Of a stretch of DNA of 64,000 bases, positions 17,020 to 26,303 are shown piece by piece. The notes under the pieces were generated by a model that worked only from the letters and a program-made list of their open reading frames with translations, searched no databases and had not been told where the DNA came from. Position numbers and translations under genes: made by a program. Source of the stretch: Paracoccus aeridis (GTDB taxonomy: Bacteria > Pseudomonadota > Alphaproteobacteria > Rhodobacterales > Rhodobacteraceae); NCBI RefSeq assembly GCF_004923205.2, contig NZ_SELD02000035.1:62001-126000 (forward strand), in the 5' to 3' direction. Every line of letters starts with the position of its first letter. Position 1 is the stretch's first letter.

Positions 17020-17645
17020 GGCCGTTGCTCCATCAAGGACATCACGAACCCGCCCAGGCCCCGCTGCCGGTCGCGGCGCAGCCGCTCGGCGGTCAGGATC
17101 GCGCGCAGGTCGCGTTCGGTTTCGTCAAGGTCGTTGTTCACGAGGACATAGTCGTATTCGGCCCAGTGGCTGATCTCGCCCCGGCTCTTCAGCATCCGGT
17201 CGGCGATCACCTCGGCGCTGTCCTGGCCGCGGCTGTGCAGGCGGCGTTCCAGTTCGTGCAGGCTCGGCGGCAGGACGAAGATCGACACCACCTGGCTGCC
17301 GAGCGCCGAGGCGCGGATCTGCTGCCCCCCCTGCCAGTCCACGTCGAAGAGCGTGTCCCGCCCTGCCGCGATCGCCTGCTCGACCGGGCCGCGGGGGCTG
17401 CCGTAGAGGTTCCCGAACACCTCGGCATGTTCCAGCATCTGCGCGTCGGCGACCATGGTTCTGAAGCTGTCATGGTCGGTGAAATAGTAGTCCCGCCCCT
17501 CGACTTCGCCCGGCCGGGGCGGGCGCGTCGTGGCCGAGACCGAGAATTTCAGCGTCGGATCCCATGCCATCAGCCGCCGCGCCAGGGTCGACTTGCCCGC
17601 GCCCGAAGGCGACGACAGGATGATGAGAAGGCCGGTCCGGTCCAT
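17016..17645 (-). CDS. gmk: Guanylate kinase
   Basis: A 209-residue cytosolic enzyme phosphorylating GMP to GDP with ATP. The P-loop '[10 protein letters not shown]' is at residues 11-20. The GMP-binding segment ('[19 protein letters not shown]') and the lid ('[19 protein letters not shown]') are normal. The start at 17645 is standard in length. It overlaps the carbonic anhydrase gene downstream and is divergent from a CtrA-boxed PAS gene. Confidence 0.96.
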   Translation of the reverse strand: MDRTGLLIILSSPSGAGKSTLARRLMAWDPTLKFSVSATTRPPRPGEVEGRDYYFTDHDSFRTMVADAQMLEHAEVFGNLYGSPRGPVEQAIAAGRDTLFDVDWQGGQQIRASALGSQVVSIFVLPPSLHELERRLHSRGQDSAEVIADRMLKSRGEISHWAEYDYVLVNNDLDETERDLRAILTAERLRRDRQRGLGGFVMSLMEQRP

Positions 17646-17792
17646 CGTTGGTCCTTGTGCGGGCGGGTTCTGGCAGCGACGTCGGCAACGCGGCGCGTGC
17701 CTTCAATGGCGCAGCAGCCGGGCGCCGGCAAGGGCCGGGTGGCGGCTTAACTAAGTGAACGAAAACCCCCTTAGCGAAACGCAACCGAACCC

Positions 17793-17807
17793 TTAAGATC
17801 GCGTTAA
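17793..17807 (+). promoter_or_regulatory. Perfect CtrA box upstream of the PAS gene
   Basis: TTAAGATCGCGTTAA fits TTAA-N7-TTAA exactly. It ends 28 bases before the ATG of the PAS gene. A GATATT at 17815-17820 could serve as the -10 element, which would make the leader only a few bases long. An extra TTAA half-site is at 17747-17750. The region lies between divergent genes, so an effect on gmk is not excluded. Confidence 0.75.
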
Positions 17808-17835
17808 CCTGCCCGATATTCACCACGGTAGCTAC

Positions 17836-18609
17836 ATGGCGGACAAAGAAAGCTTGAACCCGGGCGGCAGCGACGGCAGCGGCAGCCCCGTTATCCGTAT
17901 CCCCGGTCGAACGGCCGTCCAGCCGGCGCGGGTCGTTGCCGACCTGCGGGCCTACTGGGACGAACTGCGGCAGGGACGTGCAGTGCCGACGCGGGCCGAC
18001 GTGCAGCCCGCGGGCATCGGGGACGGCCTGGACTACGCCTTCATCCTGGAACGGATCGCGCCGGGCGCGGCGCGGTTCCGGCTGGCGGGGCGGCACCTCG
18101 TGGACCTGATGGGGATGGAAGTGCGGGGCATGCCCTTGTGTTCGGTCCTGAACGCGGGATCGCGCGGGCGGCTGTCGGACGTGCTGGAAACGGTGTTCAA
18201 GGGGCCGCAGATCGCAGACCTGACGCTTCTTTCCGCCGCTGGCTACGGACGCCCGCAGCTGCACGGGCGCATGCTGATCCTGCCGCTGAAGTCGGACTTG
18301 GGCGACGTCACCCGCGCGCTCGGCTGCCTGGTGACGGCGGGCGAGAGCGGGCGCGGGCCGCGCCGGTTCGACCTGCTCGACGAACAGCTGGAGCCGGTGA
18401 TCCCCGGCGCCTGCGTCCTGTCGCCCACGCCGTCGGGGGACGAGCTTGCCGAGCCGGGCGAGCCCTGGCGGTCGCGCAGGCCGGGCACGGCCAAGGCGCA
18501 GGCGCGGGACCCGCGCGAGATGCCGCTGCCGGACCTGCCGGCGATCGGCACGACCCCCGAATCGCGGCGGGCCATGTTCCGGGTCATCACCTCGGATCGG
18601 ACCGCCTGA
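17836..18609 (+). CDS. PAS_5-type single-PAS-domain protein, probably in the CtrA regulon
   Basis: A 257-residue cytosolic protein. The central part, about residues 35-165, fits the PAS_5 family ('LRAYWDELRQGRAVPTRADV', 'FILERIAPGAARFRLAGRHL'). The N-terminus and the roughly 90-residue C-terminal tail are polar and rich in Pro, Arg and Gly. There is no kinase, GGDEF or HTH domain, so it can signal only through partners. Single-PAS proteins such as MopJ of Caulobacter act on the CtrA pathway; whether this is an orthologue cannot be told. The full CtrA box just upstream makes a link to that pathway plausible. It converges on the DAHP synthase gene. Confidence 0.85.
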   Translation: MADKESLNPGGSDGSGSPVIRIPGRTAVQPARVVADLRAYWDELRQGRAVPTRADVQPAGIGDGLDYAFILERIAPGAARFRLAGRHLVDLMGMEVRGMPLCSVLNAGSRGRLSDVLETVFKGPQIADLTLLSAAGYGRPQLHGRMLILPLKSDLGDVTRALGCLVTAGESGRGPRRFDLLDEQLEPVIPGACVLSPTPSGDELAEPGEPWRSRRPGTAKAQARDPREMPLPDLPAIGTTPESRRAMFRVITSDRTA

Positions 18610-18619
18610 GAGGTCGGGC

Positions 18620-18642
18620 GGCCCCGGAAAGCGGCCGGGGCC
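18620..18642. terminator. Hairpin between convergent genes
   Basis: GGCCCCGG (18620-18627) and CCGGGGCC (18635-18642) form an eight-pair stem with a 7-base loop between the converging PAS and DAHP synthase genes. It could end both transcripts. No T run follows on either strand. Confidence 0.45.
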
Positions 18643-18677
18643 AGTCAGCGTTCCACGCTCGCCCTTGTCCCTGCGCG

Positions 18678-20111
18678 TCAGACCGCGTGCCGCAACCCGC
18701 CCTGCGTCCCGGTCCGGCGCGCGCGCAGCTCCTCGGCCACCAGGAAGGCAAGCTCCAGCGCCTGGCTCGCGTTCAGGCGCGGGTCGCAGGCGGTGTGATA
18801 GCGCGAGCGCAGGTCCTCGTCGGTGACTGCGCGCACGCCGCCGGTGCATTCGGTGACGTCCTGGCCGGTCATCTCGAAATGGACGCCGCCCGGGACCGTG
18901 CCCTCGGCATGGTGGACCTGGAAGAATTCGCGCACCTCGCGCAGGACGCTGTCGAAGGGCCGGGTCTTGTAGCCCGATGCCGACTTGATCGTGTTGCCGT
19001 GCATGGGATCGCACGACCACACGACGTTGGCCCCTTCCTCCTGCACCGTGCGGACCAGCCGCGGCAGGTGGTCGCCCACGCTGCCGGCGCCGAACCGCGC
19101 GATCAGCGTCAGCCGCCCGCCCTCGTTCGCGGGGTTCAGCCGCGCCATCAGCCGCTTCAGGTCGTCGGTCGAGATCGTCGGCCCGCATTTCAGCCCGACC
19201 GGGTTCTGGACGCCACGGCAGAACTCCACGTGCGCGCCGTCCACCTGCCGGGTCCGGTCGCCGATCCACAGCATGTGCCCGGACCCCGCGACCGGCAGGC
19301 CCGTGGTCGAATCGATTCGCGCCAGCGCCTCTTCGTATTCCAGCAGAAGCGCTTCGTGGCTGGTGTAGAAGCTCACCTGCCCCAGTTCGTGCGCGGTTTC
19401 CGAGGTGACGCCCGCCGCCTGCATGAACGCCATCGCGTCGCTGATGCGGTCGGCGATGTCGCGATAGCGCGCCGCCTCGGCTCCGCCGGTGAAGTCGGCG
19501 ATCCAGCTCTGGACGCGGTGGATGTCGGCGTAGCCGCCGGTCGAGAACGCGCGCAGAAGGTTCAGCGAGGCCGCCGCCTGCGTGTAGGCCTGCAGCATGC
19601 GCTGCGGATCGGGGACCCGCGCCTCGGGCGTGAAGTCGAAGCCGTTGACGATGTCGCCGCGATAGCTCGGAAGCTCCACCCCGCCGACGATCTCGGTGGC
19701 GGAGCTGCGCGGCTTGGCGAACTGCCCGGCCATCCGCCCGACCTTCACCACGGGCAGCTGCGCGCCCCAGGTCAGCACCACCGCCATCTGCAGCATCACC
19801 TTGAAGGTGTCGCGGATGTTGTCGGCGCTGAACTCGGAGAAGCTTTCGGCGCAATCCCCGCCCTGCAGCAGGAACGCCTGTCCCGCGGCCACCTTGGCAA
19901 GGTCCGCCTTCAGCCGCCGCGCCTCGCCCGCGAAGACGAGCGGGGGATAGCGGCGCAGCTGCGCCTCGACGGATTGCAGCGCGGCCACATCGACATAGTC
20001 CGGCATCTGCACCCGCGGCAGCGCCCGCCAGCCGGCCCGGTCCCAGGGCGCGCGGTCGAAACCGTCGCGCTCGGTCGGTGCAGCGGCTGAGGTCTGGGGG
20101 GTCTGGGCCAT
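18678..20111 (-). CDS. Class II 3-deoxy-7-phosphoheptulonate (DAHP) synthase
   Basis: A 477-residue enzyme of the plant-like class II type. It condenses phosphoenolpyruvate and erythrose 4-phosphate, the first step of the shikimate pathway. Diagnostic segments are '[15 protein letters not shown]', 'KPRSSATE', '[10 protein letters not shown]' and '[11 protein letters not shown]', including the metal-binding Cys, His and acidic residues. The start at 20111 ('[10 protein letters not shown]') is chosen because the usual class II N-terminus with '[12 protein letters not shown]' follows soon after; the same frame stays open further upstream but runs antisense through the livK gene. Feedback control by aromatic amino acids in this class acts through loops that cannot be judged here. 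Confidence 0.95.
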   Translation of the reverse strand: MAQTPQTSAAAPTERDGFDRAPWDRAGWRALPRVQMPDYVDVAALQSVEAQLRRYPPLVFAGEARRLKADLAKVAAGQAFLLQGGDCAESFSEFSADNIRDTFKVMLQMAVVLTWGAQLPVVKVGRMAGQFAKPRSSATEIVGGVELPSYRGDIVNGFDFTPEARVPDPQRMLQAYTQAAASLNLLRAFSTGGYADIHRVQSWIADFTGGAEAARYRDIADRISDAMAFMQAAGVTSETAHELGQVSFYTSHEALLLEYEEALARIDSTTGLPVAGSGHMLWIGDRTRQVDGAHVEFCRGVQNPVGLKCGPTISTDDLKRLMARLNPANEGGRLTLIARFGAGSVGDHLPRLVRTVQEEGANVVWSCDPMHGNTIKSASGYKTRPFDSVLREVREFFQVHHAEGTVPGGVHFEMTGQDVTECTGGVRAVTDEDLRSRYHTACDPRLNASQALELAFLVAEELRARRTGTQGGLRHAV

Positions 20112-20300
20112 GTCGTGTCCTCCGGATGCCGGCCGTTTATATGTCGTGTCCGGGTTGATTGAAACCCTGCCGGGACTGACCGGAAGTGCAGCTTTCCGGC
20201 GCTCGCGCGGCGCATCATGACGCTTTTCTTTTAAGCGGGCCGCCTCTAACGTCCCGGCCAAGGACAACAGTCCAGAACCAAACTCCAGGGAGGCTGCCTC

Positions 20301-21488
20301 ATGAAGAAACTTCTGCTCGCCACTGTCGCCACCGCCGCGCTGGGCGCCGGTGCCGCGTCGGCCGAGGACGTCAAGATCGGCCTGTCGCTCGGCTACACCG
20401 GCCCGCTGGAATCGATGGCGCCCGCGATGACCCAGGGCGCCGAGCTGGCGATCAAGGAAGTCAACGACTCGGGCAAGTTCATGGGCGGCTCGAACGTCAC
20501 CTCCGTCCAGGTCGACAACACCTGCACCGACGCCGCCGCCTCGGTGGCCGCGGTCGAGCGCCTCGTCACCTCGGAGAAGGTGAACGGGATCATGGGCGGC
20601 ATGTGCTCGGGCGAGACGATCGCCAGCCTCGAACGGGTGGCGGTGCCGAACGGGATGGTCATGATCTCTCCCTCGGCCACGTCGCCGGCGCTGACCGACA
20701 TCGACGACCAGGGCTACTTCTTCCGCACCTCGCCGTCCGACGCGCGCCAGGGCGAAGTCATGTCCGACATCATGAACGAGCGCGGCGTGAAGACGGCGGC
20801 CGTGACCTACACCAACAACGACTACGGCAAGGGTCTCGCCGAGGCGTTCAAGCGCTTCTACGAGGAAGCAGGCGGCACGGTCACGATCATGGCCGCGCAT
20901 GACGACGGCAAGGCCGACTACTCGGCCGAGGTCGCGGCGCTGGCCGCCGCCGGGGGCGACGCGCTCGTCGTGGCGGGCTACGTCGACCAGGGCGGGTCGG
21001 GCATCGTGCGCGGCGCGCTCGACACCGGCGCGTTCGACACCTTCGTCTTCCCCGACGGCATGATGAGCGAGGCGCTCGTCGACCGCTTCGGGACGGAACT
21101 GGCCAGCTCGTTCGGCCAGAACCCCTCGGCCGAAGGCCCGACCCGCGACAAGTTCATCGAGATGACGACCGCCGCGGGCTTCGACGGCAACTCGGCCTTC
21201 GCCGGTGAAAGCTACGACGCCGCAGCCCTGCTGCTGCTCGCGATGGAGGCCGCGAAGTCCACCGATCCCAAGGTCTACAAGGACCAGGTCCTGAACGTCG
21301 CGAACGCGCCGGGCGAAAAGATCGGACCGGGTGAACTGGGCAAGGCGCTCGAGCTGCTGGCCGCGGGCACCGACATCGACTTCGTCGGCGCCACCTCGGT
21401 CGAGCTGGTCGGGCCGGGCGAAAGCGCGGGCGTCTACCGTGAGGTCGACTTCCCGGAAGGCAAGATCAACGTCGTCAAGCTGCACTGA
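20301..21488 (+). CDS. livK: Branched-chain amino acid-type ABC transporter, periplasmic binding protein
   Basis: A 395-residue exported protein of the type 1 periplasmic-binding fold used by Liv/HAAT transporters. The signal peptide is '[21 protein letters not shown]' up to residue 21 and a strong AGGGAGG precedes the ATG. Two lobes are visible, starting at '[20 protein letters not shown]' and '[20 protein letters not shown]'. It captures a hydrophobic or related solute in the periplasm and delivers it to LivHM. The exact ligand cannot be read; this five-gene arrangement also serves amides and other small acids. A strong hairpin follows before livG, which would favour a higher level of this subunit. 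Confidence 0.9.
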   Translation: MKKLLLATVATAALGAGAASAEDVKIGLSLGYTGPLESMAPAMTQGAELAIKEVNDSGKFMGGSNVTSVQVDNTCTDAAASVAAVERLVTSEKVNGIMGGMCSGETIASLERVAVPNGMVMISPSATSPALTDIDDQGYFFRTSPSDARQGEVMSDIMNERGVKTAAVTYTNNDYGKGLAEAFKRFYEEAGGTVTIMAAHDDGKADYSAEVAALAAAGGDALVVAGYVDQGGSGIVRGALDTGAFDTFVFPDGMMSEALVDRFGTELASSFGQNPSAEGPTRDKFIEMTTAAGFDGNSAFAGESYDAAALLLLAMEAAKSTDPKVYKDQVLNVANAPGEKIGPGELGKALELLAAGTDIDFVGATSVELVGPGESAGVYREVDFPEGKINVVKLH

Positions 21489-21505
21489 TCGCGGACGGAC
21501 CTTGA

Positions 21506-21540
21506 TGCGCCGGCCCTTGGCTCGACGCCGGGCCGGCGCA
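21506..21540 (+). promoter_or_regulatory. Perfect 11-bp intercistronic hairpin between livK and livG
   Basis: TGCGCCGGCCC (21506-21516) pairs exactly with GGGCCGGCGCA (21530-21540), leaving a 13-base loop. It starts 18 bases after the livK stop and lies in the 146-base gap before livG. No T run follows. Such hairpins usually protect the upstream message from 3' decay or end part of the transcripts, so that the binding protein is made in excess over the membrane complex. Confidence 0.7.
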
Positions 21541-21634
21541 GGCACAACTGACGAACCGATGCAATCGCCGGAACAACAAGGCGATGCAGGGACTTCGCGA
21601 CCGCCAGAGAACCGGGCGCGAAGGGGGAGGATAC

Positions 21635-22417
21635 ATGATCCAGGTCCATGACCTGCACCGGCATTTCGGCGGCTTCCGGGCCGTCGACGGCGCCAGCCTG
21701 ACCATCGAGACCGGTTCGATCACCGGGCTGATCGGGCCCAACGGCGCCGGCAAGTCCACGCTCTTCAACGTCATCGCCGGTGTCCTGCCGCCCACCTCGG
21801 GACGGGTCATGATGGACGGGCAGGACATCACGGGGCTGCCGCCGCACGAGCTGTTCCACCGCGGCCTGCTCCGCACCTTCCAGATGGCGCACGAATTCAG
21901 CTCCATGACCGTGCGCGAGAACCTGATGATGGTTCCGGGCGGACAGTCGGGCGAGACGCTGTTCAACACCTGGTTCAACCGCGGCCGCATCCGCGCCGAG
22001 GAAGCGGCGCTGCGCCGCCGCGCCGACGAGGTGCTGGACTTCCTGACCATCACCCACGTCGCGGACGAGAAGGCGGGCAACCTGTCGGGCGGGCAGAAGA
22101 AGCTTCTGGAGCTCGGCCGCTGCATGATGGTCGAGGCGAAGGTCGTGTTCCTCGACGAGGTCGGCGCGGGCGTGAACCGCAGTCTTCTGTCCACCATCGG
22201 CGACGCGATCGTGCGGCTGAACCGCGAGCGTGGCTACACCTTCTGCGTGATCGAGCACGACATGGATTTCATCGGCAAGCTGTGCGACCCGGTCATCGTC
22301 ATGGCCGAGGGCAAGGTGCTGGCGCAGGGCTCCGCCGACCACATCATGGAGAACGAGGCGGTGATCGAGGCCTATCTCGGCCGCGGGCTCAAGAACAAGG
22401 ACCTGGTCGGCGCATGA
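21635..22417 (+). CDS. livG: Liv-type ABC transporter ATP-binding protein LivG
   Basis: A 260-residue ATPase. It has Walker A 'GPNGAGKST', the signature '[14 protein letters not shown]', and Walker B '[12 protein letters not shown]'. The C-terminal extension beyond the switch region is typical of LivG-class subunits. The ATG at 21635 sits behind AAGGGGGAGG; earlier in-frame ATG codons lack this. The switch/D-loop segment reads DEVGAG rather than the common DEPxAG, a variation worth noting but often seen in this subgroup. The stop overlaps the livF start (ATGA, 22414-22417). Confidence 0.92.
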   Translation: MIQVHDLHRHFGGFRAVDGASLTIETGSITGLIGPNGAGKSTLFNVIAGVLPPTSGRVMMDGQDITGLPPHELFHRGLLRTFQMAHEFSSMTVRENLMMVPGGQSGETLFNTWFNRGRIRAEEAALRRRADEVLDFLTITHVADEKAGNLSGGQKKLLELGRCMMVEAKVVFLDEVGAGVNRSLLSTIGDAIVRLNRERGYTFCVIEHDMDFIGKLCDPVIVMAEGKVLAQGSADHIMENEAVIEAYLGRGLKNKDLVGA

Positions 22418-23247
22418 GCGACGGGAATCACGGCTTCGGCGGCAATCGCGGCATGCGCGATGCCTCCATCGTCAACACGGCCGGGCGCGGCACGATCGAC
22501 GGCACCCGCCGCAGCGGACCCGTCCGGCCCGGCCCGGAGGCGGCGCCGTTCCTGGCCGCGCGCGACATGCGCGGCGGCTATGGCAAGGCAGATATCCTGA
22601 ACGGCTGCACGATCACCGTCGATCGCGGCCAGATCGCCGTGATCGTCGGGCCGAACGGCGCGGGGAAGTCCACGGCCATGAAGGCGATCTTCGGGATGCT
22701 GGACCTGCGCGAGGGCTCGGTGCAGCTGGACGGGCAGGACATCTCGGCCCTGAACCCGCAGGACCGGGTGCGGGCGGGCATGGGCTTCGTGCCGCAGACG
22801 TCGAACGTGTTCCCCTCGATGACGGTCGAGGAGAACCTGCAGATGGGCGCCTACATCCGCGAGGATGATTTCCGCGACACGATGGACCAGGTCTACGCCC
22901 TGTTCCCGGCCGTCGCCGCCAAGCGCAGGCAGGCGGCGGGCGAGCTGTCGGGCGGGCAGCGCCAGCAGGTCGCCGTGGGCCGCGCGCTGATGACGCGGCC
23001 CAAGCTTCTGATGCTGGACGAGCCGACCGCCGGCGTGTCGCCCATCGTCATGGACGAGCTGTTCGACCGCATCATCGAGATCGCGCGCACCGGCATTTCC
23101 ATCCTCATGGTGGAACAGAACGCCCGCCAGGCGCTCGAGATCGCGGACGTCGGCTACGTCCTCGTGCAGGGCGCCAACCGCTACACCGACACCGGCGCCG
23201 CGCTGCTGGCCAACCCCGAGGTGCGCCGCACCTTCCTGGGGGGCTGA
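22414..23247 (+). CDS. livF: Liv-type ABC transporter ATP-binding protein LivF, N-terminally extended
   Basis: A 277-residue ATPase. The ABC core begins only near residue 48, with Walker A 'GPNGAGKST', signature 'ELSGGQRQQVAVGRALM' and Walker B 'LLMLDEPTAGVSP'. The first 47 residues are a polar stretch rich in Gly, Arg and Asn, not normal for LivF, which is about 235 residues. The ATG overlaps the livG stop, which supports this start, but no good internal start with a ribosome site is obvious. It pairs with LivG to drive uptake. It is followed by a 93-base gap before livH. Confidence 0.9.
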   Translation: MSDGNHGFGGNRGMRDASIVNTAGRGTIDGTRRSGPVRPGPEAAPFLAARDMRGGYGKADILNGCTITVDRGQIAVIVGPNGAGKSTAMKAIFGMLDLREGSVQLDGQDISALNPQDRVRAGMGFVPQTSNVFPSMTVEENLQMGAYIREDDFRDTMDQVYALFPAVAAKRRQAAGELSGGQRQQVAVGRALMTRPKLLMLDEPTAGVSPIVMDELFDRIIEIARTGISILMVEQNARQALEIADVGYVLVQGANRYTDTGAALLANPEVRRTFLGG

Positions 23248-23340
23248 GCCGATGCACGCCGCCTTTCTTCCGAGCGCTGCCCCGCGCAGCGGATCCGGGC
23301 GCCGCGCCCAGGCGCGCGGCCCGGCCAAGGAGATCCGCTG

Positions 23341-24348
23341 ATGGATATCGCCAACGCGCTCGTCGCGATCCTGAACTTCGTCGTCATCCCGGCGGCCGCC
23401 TATGGCAGCCAGCTCGCGCTCGGCGCGCTGGGGGTGACGCTGATCTACGGGATCCTGCGCTTTTCCAATTTCGCCCACGGCGACACCATGGCGATCGGGA
23501 CCGCCATCGTCATCCTGCTGACCTGGGGCCTGCAGGCGCTGGGCGTTAGCCTCGGCCCGCTGCCGATCGCGCTGCTCGCCCTGCCGATCGGGATCGCGAT
23601 CACCGCAGGGCTGGTCCTGCTGACCGACCGGCTGGTCTATCGCCACTATCGCCGCGTCCGGGCGGACCCGATCGTGCTCGTCATGGCGTCGACCGGGGTC
23701 ATGTTCCTGATGAACGGCCTGACCCGCCTGCTGATCGGCGTGGACGAGATCCGGTTCGACGACGGCGCGCGGTTCCTGATCTCGGTCCAGCAGTTCAAGG
23801 CCTGGACCGGCCTGACCGAGGGCCTTGCGCTGCGGCTGAGCCAGTTCATCACGCTGGTCGTGGCGGGCCTGTCCTGCTGGGCGCTGTTCCGGTTCCTGAA
23901 CCGGACCCGTTCGGGCAAGGCGATGCGCGCCTATTCCGACAACGAGGACCTCGCGCTTCTGTCCGGCATCGACCCGGAGCGGGTCGTCCGGCTGACCTGG
24001 ATCATCGCCACCGCGCTGGCGGTCATGGCCGGCACGCTCTACGGCCTCGACAAGTCGTTCAAGGCCTTCAACTACTTCCAGATCCTGCTGCCGATCTTCG
24101 CGGCGGCCATCGTGGGGGGCCTGGGCAGCCCCACCGGCGCGGTCGCGGGCGGCTTCGTGATCGCCTTTTCCGAGGTCGCCGTGACCTACCCCTGGAAGAA
24201 GATCGCGGGCTACCTCGTGCCCGGCTGGCAGCCCGAAGGCCTGCTTCAGCTCCTGTCCACCGAATACAAGTTCGCCGTCAGCTTCGTGATCCTGATCGTG
24301 GTGCTGCTGTTCCGGCCCACGGGCCTGTTCCGCGGCAAGTCGTTCTGA
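23341..24348 (+). CDS. livH: Liv-type ABC transporter permease LivH
   Basis: A 335-residue polytopic permease with about eight hydrophobic segments. The family hallmark 'LGALGVTLIYGILRFSNFAHGD' region (its first 20 residues) near the N-terminus and 'AAIVGGLGSPTGAVAGGF' near the C-terminus are present. It forms the channel with LivM in the inner membrane. The ATG follows AAGGAGA. It is normal in size, if slightly long, for the family. Confidence 0.92.
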   Translation: MDIANALVAILNFVVIPAAAYGSQLALGALGVTLIYGILRFSNFAHGDTMAIGTAIVILLTWGLQALGVSLGPLPIALLALPIGIAITAGLVLLTDRLVYRHYRRVRADPIVLVMASTGVMFLMNGLTRLLIGVDEIRFDDGARFLISVQQFKAWTGLTEGLALRLSQFITLVVAGLSCWALFRFLNRTRSGKAMRAYSDNEDLALLSGIDPERVVRLTWIIATALAVMAGTLYGLDKSFKAFNYFQILLPIFAAAIVGGLGSPTGAVAGGFVIAFSEVAVTYPWKKIAGYLVPGWQPEGLLQLLSTEYKFAVSFVILIVVLLFRPTGLFRGKSF

Positions 24349-24359
24349 GAGGGCCCGCC

Positions 24360-25700
24360 ATGTCCACCACCCGTCAATCCGATGCGGCAAGCCCGTGGCG
24401 CGCGCCTGCCCTGCTGGCCGTGCTGGTCGTCCTGTTCGTGCTGGAAGGCAGCCTGTCAAACGCCCTGTTTTCTGGCAGCTGGAACAGCGCGCTCGGCATC
24501 CTCAACATGGGGCTTCTGTCCGCGATCATGGCGCTGGGCGTCAACATCACCTGGGGCTACGGCGGCCTGTTCAACGCGGGCGTCGTGGGGTTCCTGGCGC
24601 TGGGCGGCCTTGCCCCCGTCCTGGTGTCCACGCGGCCCGTTCCCGGCGCCTGGGCCGCGGGCGGCACCGGCGTCCTGCTGGCGCTGCTCGTCGGGCTGGC
24701 TACGCTGGGGCTGGCCGCTGTCGTCGCGCGCTGGCTGTCCGGCGCGCTGCGGTTCTGGGCCGCGCTTGCCGTGATCGTGGCGGGCTTCGTGATCTATCGC
24801 GAGCTCTTCGACCCGGCCGTCGCCGCGATCGAGGCGAACAACCCCGCGCAGGCCGGCAACATCGGCGGGCTCGGCCTGCCGGTGCTGCTTAGCTGGCCGG
24901 TCGGCGGGCTTCTTGCGGCGGCCGCCGCCTGGGGCGTGGGCAAGGTCGCGCTGGGGCTGCGGTCCGACTACCTCGCAATCGCCACGCTGGGGATCGGAGA
25001 GATCATCGTGGCCGTCATGCGGAACGAAGGCTGGCTTGCCCGCGGCGTGCTCAACATGAGCGGCATCCCCCGCCCGGTCCCGTACGAGCTGAACCTGCAG
25101 GCCGATCCCGGCTTCCAGGCGCGCGCCGCGGGCTGGGGCATGGACGTGGCGACCGCGTCGGGCATCTGGGTGAAGCTGTGCTATGCCGGCCTGTTCGTGG
25201 CGGTCCTGCTGGCGCTGGTGCTGCTGTCGGAACTGGCGCTGCGCTCGCCTTGGGGCCGCATGATGCGCGCCATCCGCGACAACGAGACCGCGGCCGAGGC
25301 GATGGGCAAGCACGTCACCCGCCGCCACCTGCAGGTGTTCATCATCGGCGCCGCCGTCATCGGCCTTGCGGGCGCGATGATGGTGACGCTGGACGGGCTG
25401 CTCAACCCCGGCGGCTACGCGCCGCTGCGCTACACGTTCCTCGTCTGGGTGATGGTGATCGTCGGCGGGTCGGGGAACAACTGGGGCGCGGTGCTGGGCG
25501 CGATCCTGATCTGGTACCTCTGGATCAAGGCCGAGGTCTGGGGGCCCGCTTTCATGAGCGTCGTCACCGCCGCGATGGAGCCGGGGCCGCTGAAGGCGCA
25601 CCTGCTGGAAAGCGCGCCGCACATGCGCTTCGTGGCGATGGGGCTGGTCCTGCTGCTGGTGCTGCGCTTCGCCCCCCGCGGGCTGGTACCCGAGAAGTAA
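24360..25700 (+). CDS. livM: Liv-type ABC transporter permease LivM
   Basis: A 446-residue polytopic permease, longer than the usual 320-420. The conserved core includes 'GVNITWGYGGLFNAGVVGFL' and 'RAIRDNETAAEAMGKHVTRR', the latter being the cytoplasmic coupling loop. The extra length lies in the hydrophobic region between these motifs. With LivH it forms the translocation path. Last gene of the operon, converging on purN 15 bases downstream. Confidence 0.92.
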   Translation: MSTTRQSDAASPWRAPALLAVLVVLFVLEGSLSNALFSGSWNSALGILNMGLLSAIMALGVNITWGYGGLFNAGVVGFLALGGLAPVLVSTRPVPGAWAAGGTGVLLALLVGLATLGLAAVVARWLSGALRFWAALAVIVAGFVIYRELFDPAVAAIEANNPAQAGNIGGLGLPVLLSWPVGGLLAAAAAWGVGKVALGLRSDYLAIATLGIGEIIVAVMRNEGWLARGVLNMSGIPRPVPYELNLQADPGFQARAAGWGMDVATASGIWVKLCYAGLFVAVLLALVLLSELALRSPWGRMMRAIRDNETAAEAMGKHVTRRHLQVFIIGAAVIGLAGAMMVTLDGLLNPGGYAPLRYTFLVWVMVIVGGSGNNWGAVLGAILIWYLWIKAEVWGPAFMSVVTAAMEPGPLKAHLLESAPHMRFVAMGLVLLLVLRFAPRGLVPEK

Positions 25701-25734
25701 AAAGCGCGGCGCGGGTCAGAGGTCGATCCGCGCC
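25699..25734 (-). terminator. Intrinsic terminator of purN
   Basis: Read on the minus strand, GGCGCGG (25734-25728) and CCGCGCC (25714-25708) form a seven-pair stem with a 13-base loop, and five T residues follow at 25703-25699 after GCGC. The first arm overlaps the last codons of purN. It faces the convergent livM gene. Confidence 0.65.
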
Positions 25735-26303
25735 GTCTTACCTACTGCAAAGCGCCGCAGCACGGCCGGGTAGAGCCGGTGTTCCAAGGCCAGGACCCGC
25801 GCGGCCAGGCTGTCTGCAGTGTCGCCGGGTTCCACCGGCACCCGCGCCTGTCCCAGGATCGGACCGTCGTCCAGTTTCGGCGTGACGAGGTGGACCGAAC
25901 ATCCCGCGAAAGCGTCGCCAGCTGCGATCGCGCGGGCATGGGTATGCAGCCCCGGATAGGCCGGCAGCAGCGAGGGGTGGATGTTCAGCATTCGCCCCTC
26001 GAACCGCTCGACGAAGGCGGGCGTCAGGATCCGCATGAAACCGGCGAGGCATAGGATGTCCGGCTCGGCCGCAAGCAAGGGCTGAAGCAGCGCGGTCTCG
26101 AACGCGGCACGGTCGGGGCCGAAGGGCTTGTGATCGACGGCGGCGGTCGGCACGCTCAAAGCCGCGGCGCGGGCCAGCCCTCCGGCGGCGGGGTCGTTCG
26201 ACGCGACCAGCACCGGCCGCGCCGGGTGATCGCCGGTCATGCTTTCGACGAGGCGGACCATGTTCGACCCGCCCCCGGAAATCAGGATGGCGACCCGCTT
26301 CAC
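25716..26303 (-). CDS. purN: Phosphoribosylglycinamide formyltransferase
   Basis: A 195-residue cytosolic enzyme transferring formyl from 10-formyl-THF to GAR in purine synthesis. The start is the GTG at 26303, giving '[14 protein letters not shown]', the normal N-terminus; longer in-frame extensions overlap purM. The catalytic motif '[16 protein letters not shown]' (Asn, His) and the downstream '[11 protein letters not shown]' (Asp) are intact. The GTG overlaps the purM stop (GTGA), so purM and purN are translationally coupled. Confidence 0.94.
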   Translation of the reverse strand: MKRVAILISGGGSNMVRLVESMTGDHPARPVLVASNDPAAGGLARAAALSVPTAAVDHKPFGPDRAAFETALLQPLLAAEPDILCLAGFMRILTPAFVERFEGRMLNIHPSLLPAYPGLHTHARAIAAGDAFAGCSVHLVTPKLDDGPILGQARVPVEPGDTADSLAARVLALEHRLYPAVLRRFAVGKTARIDL

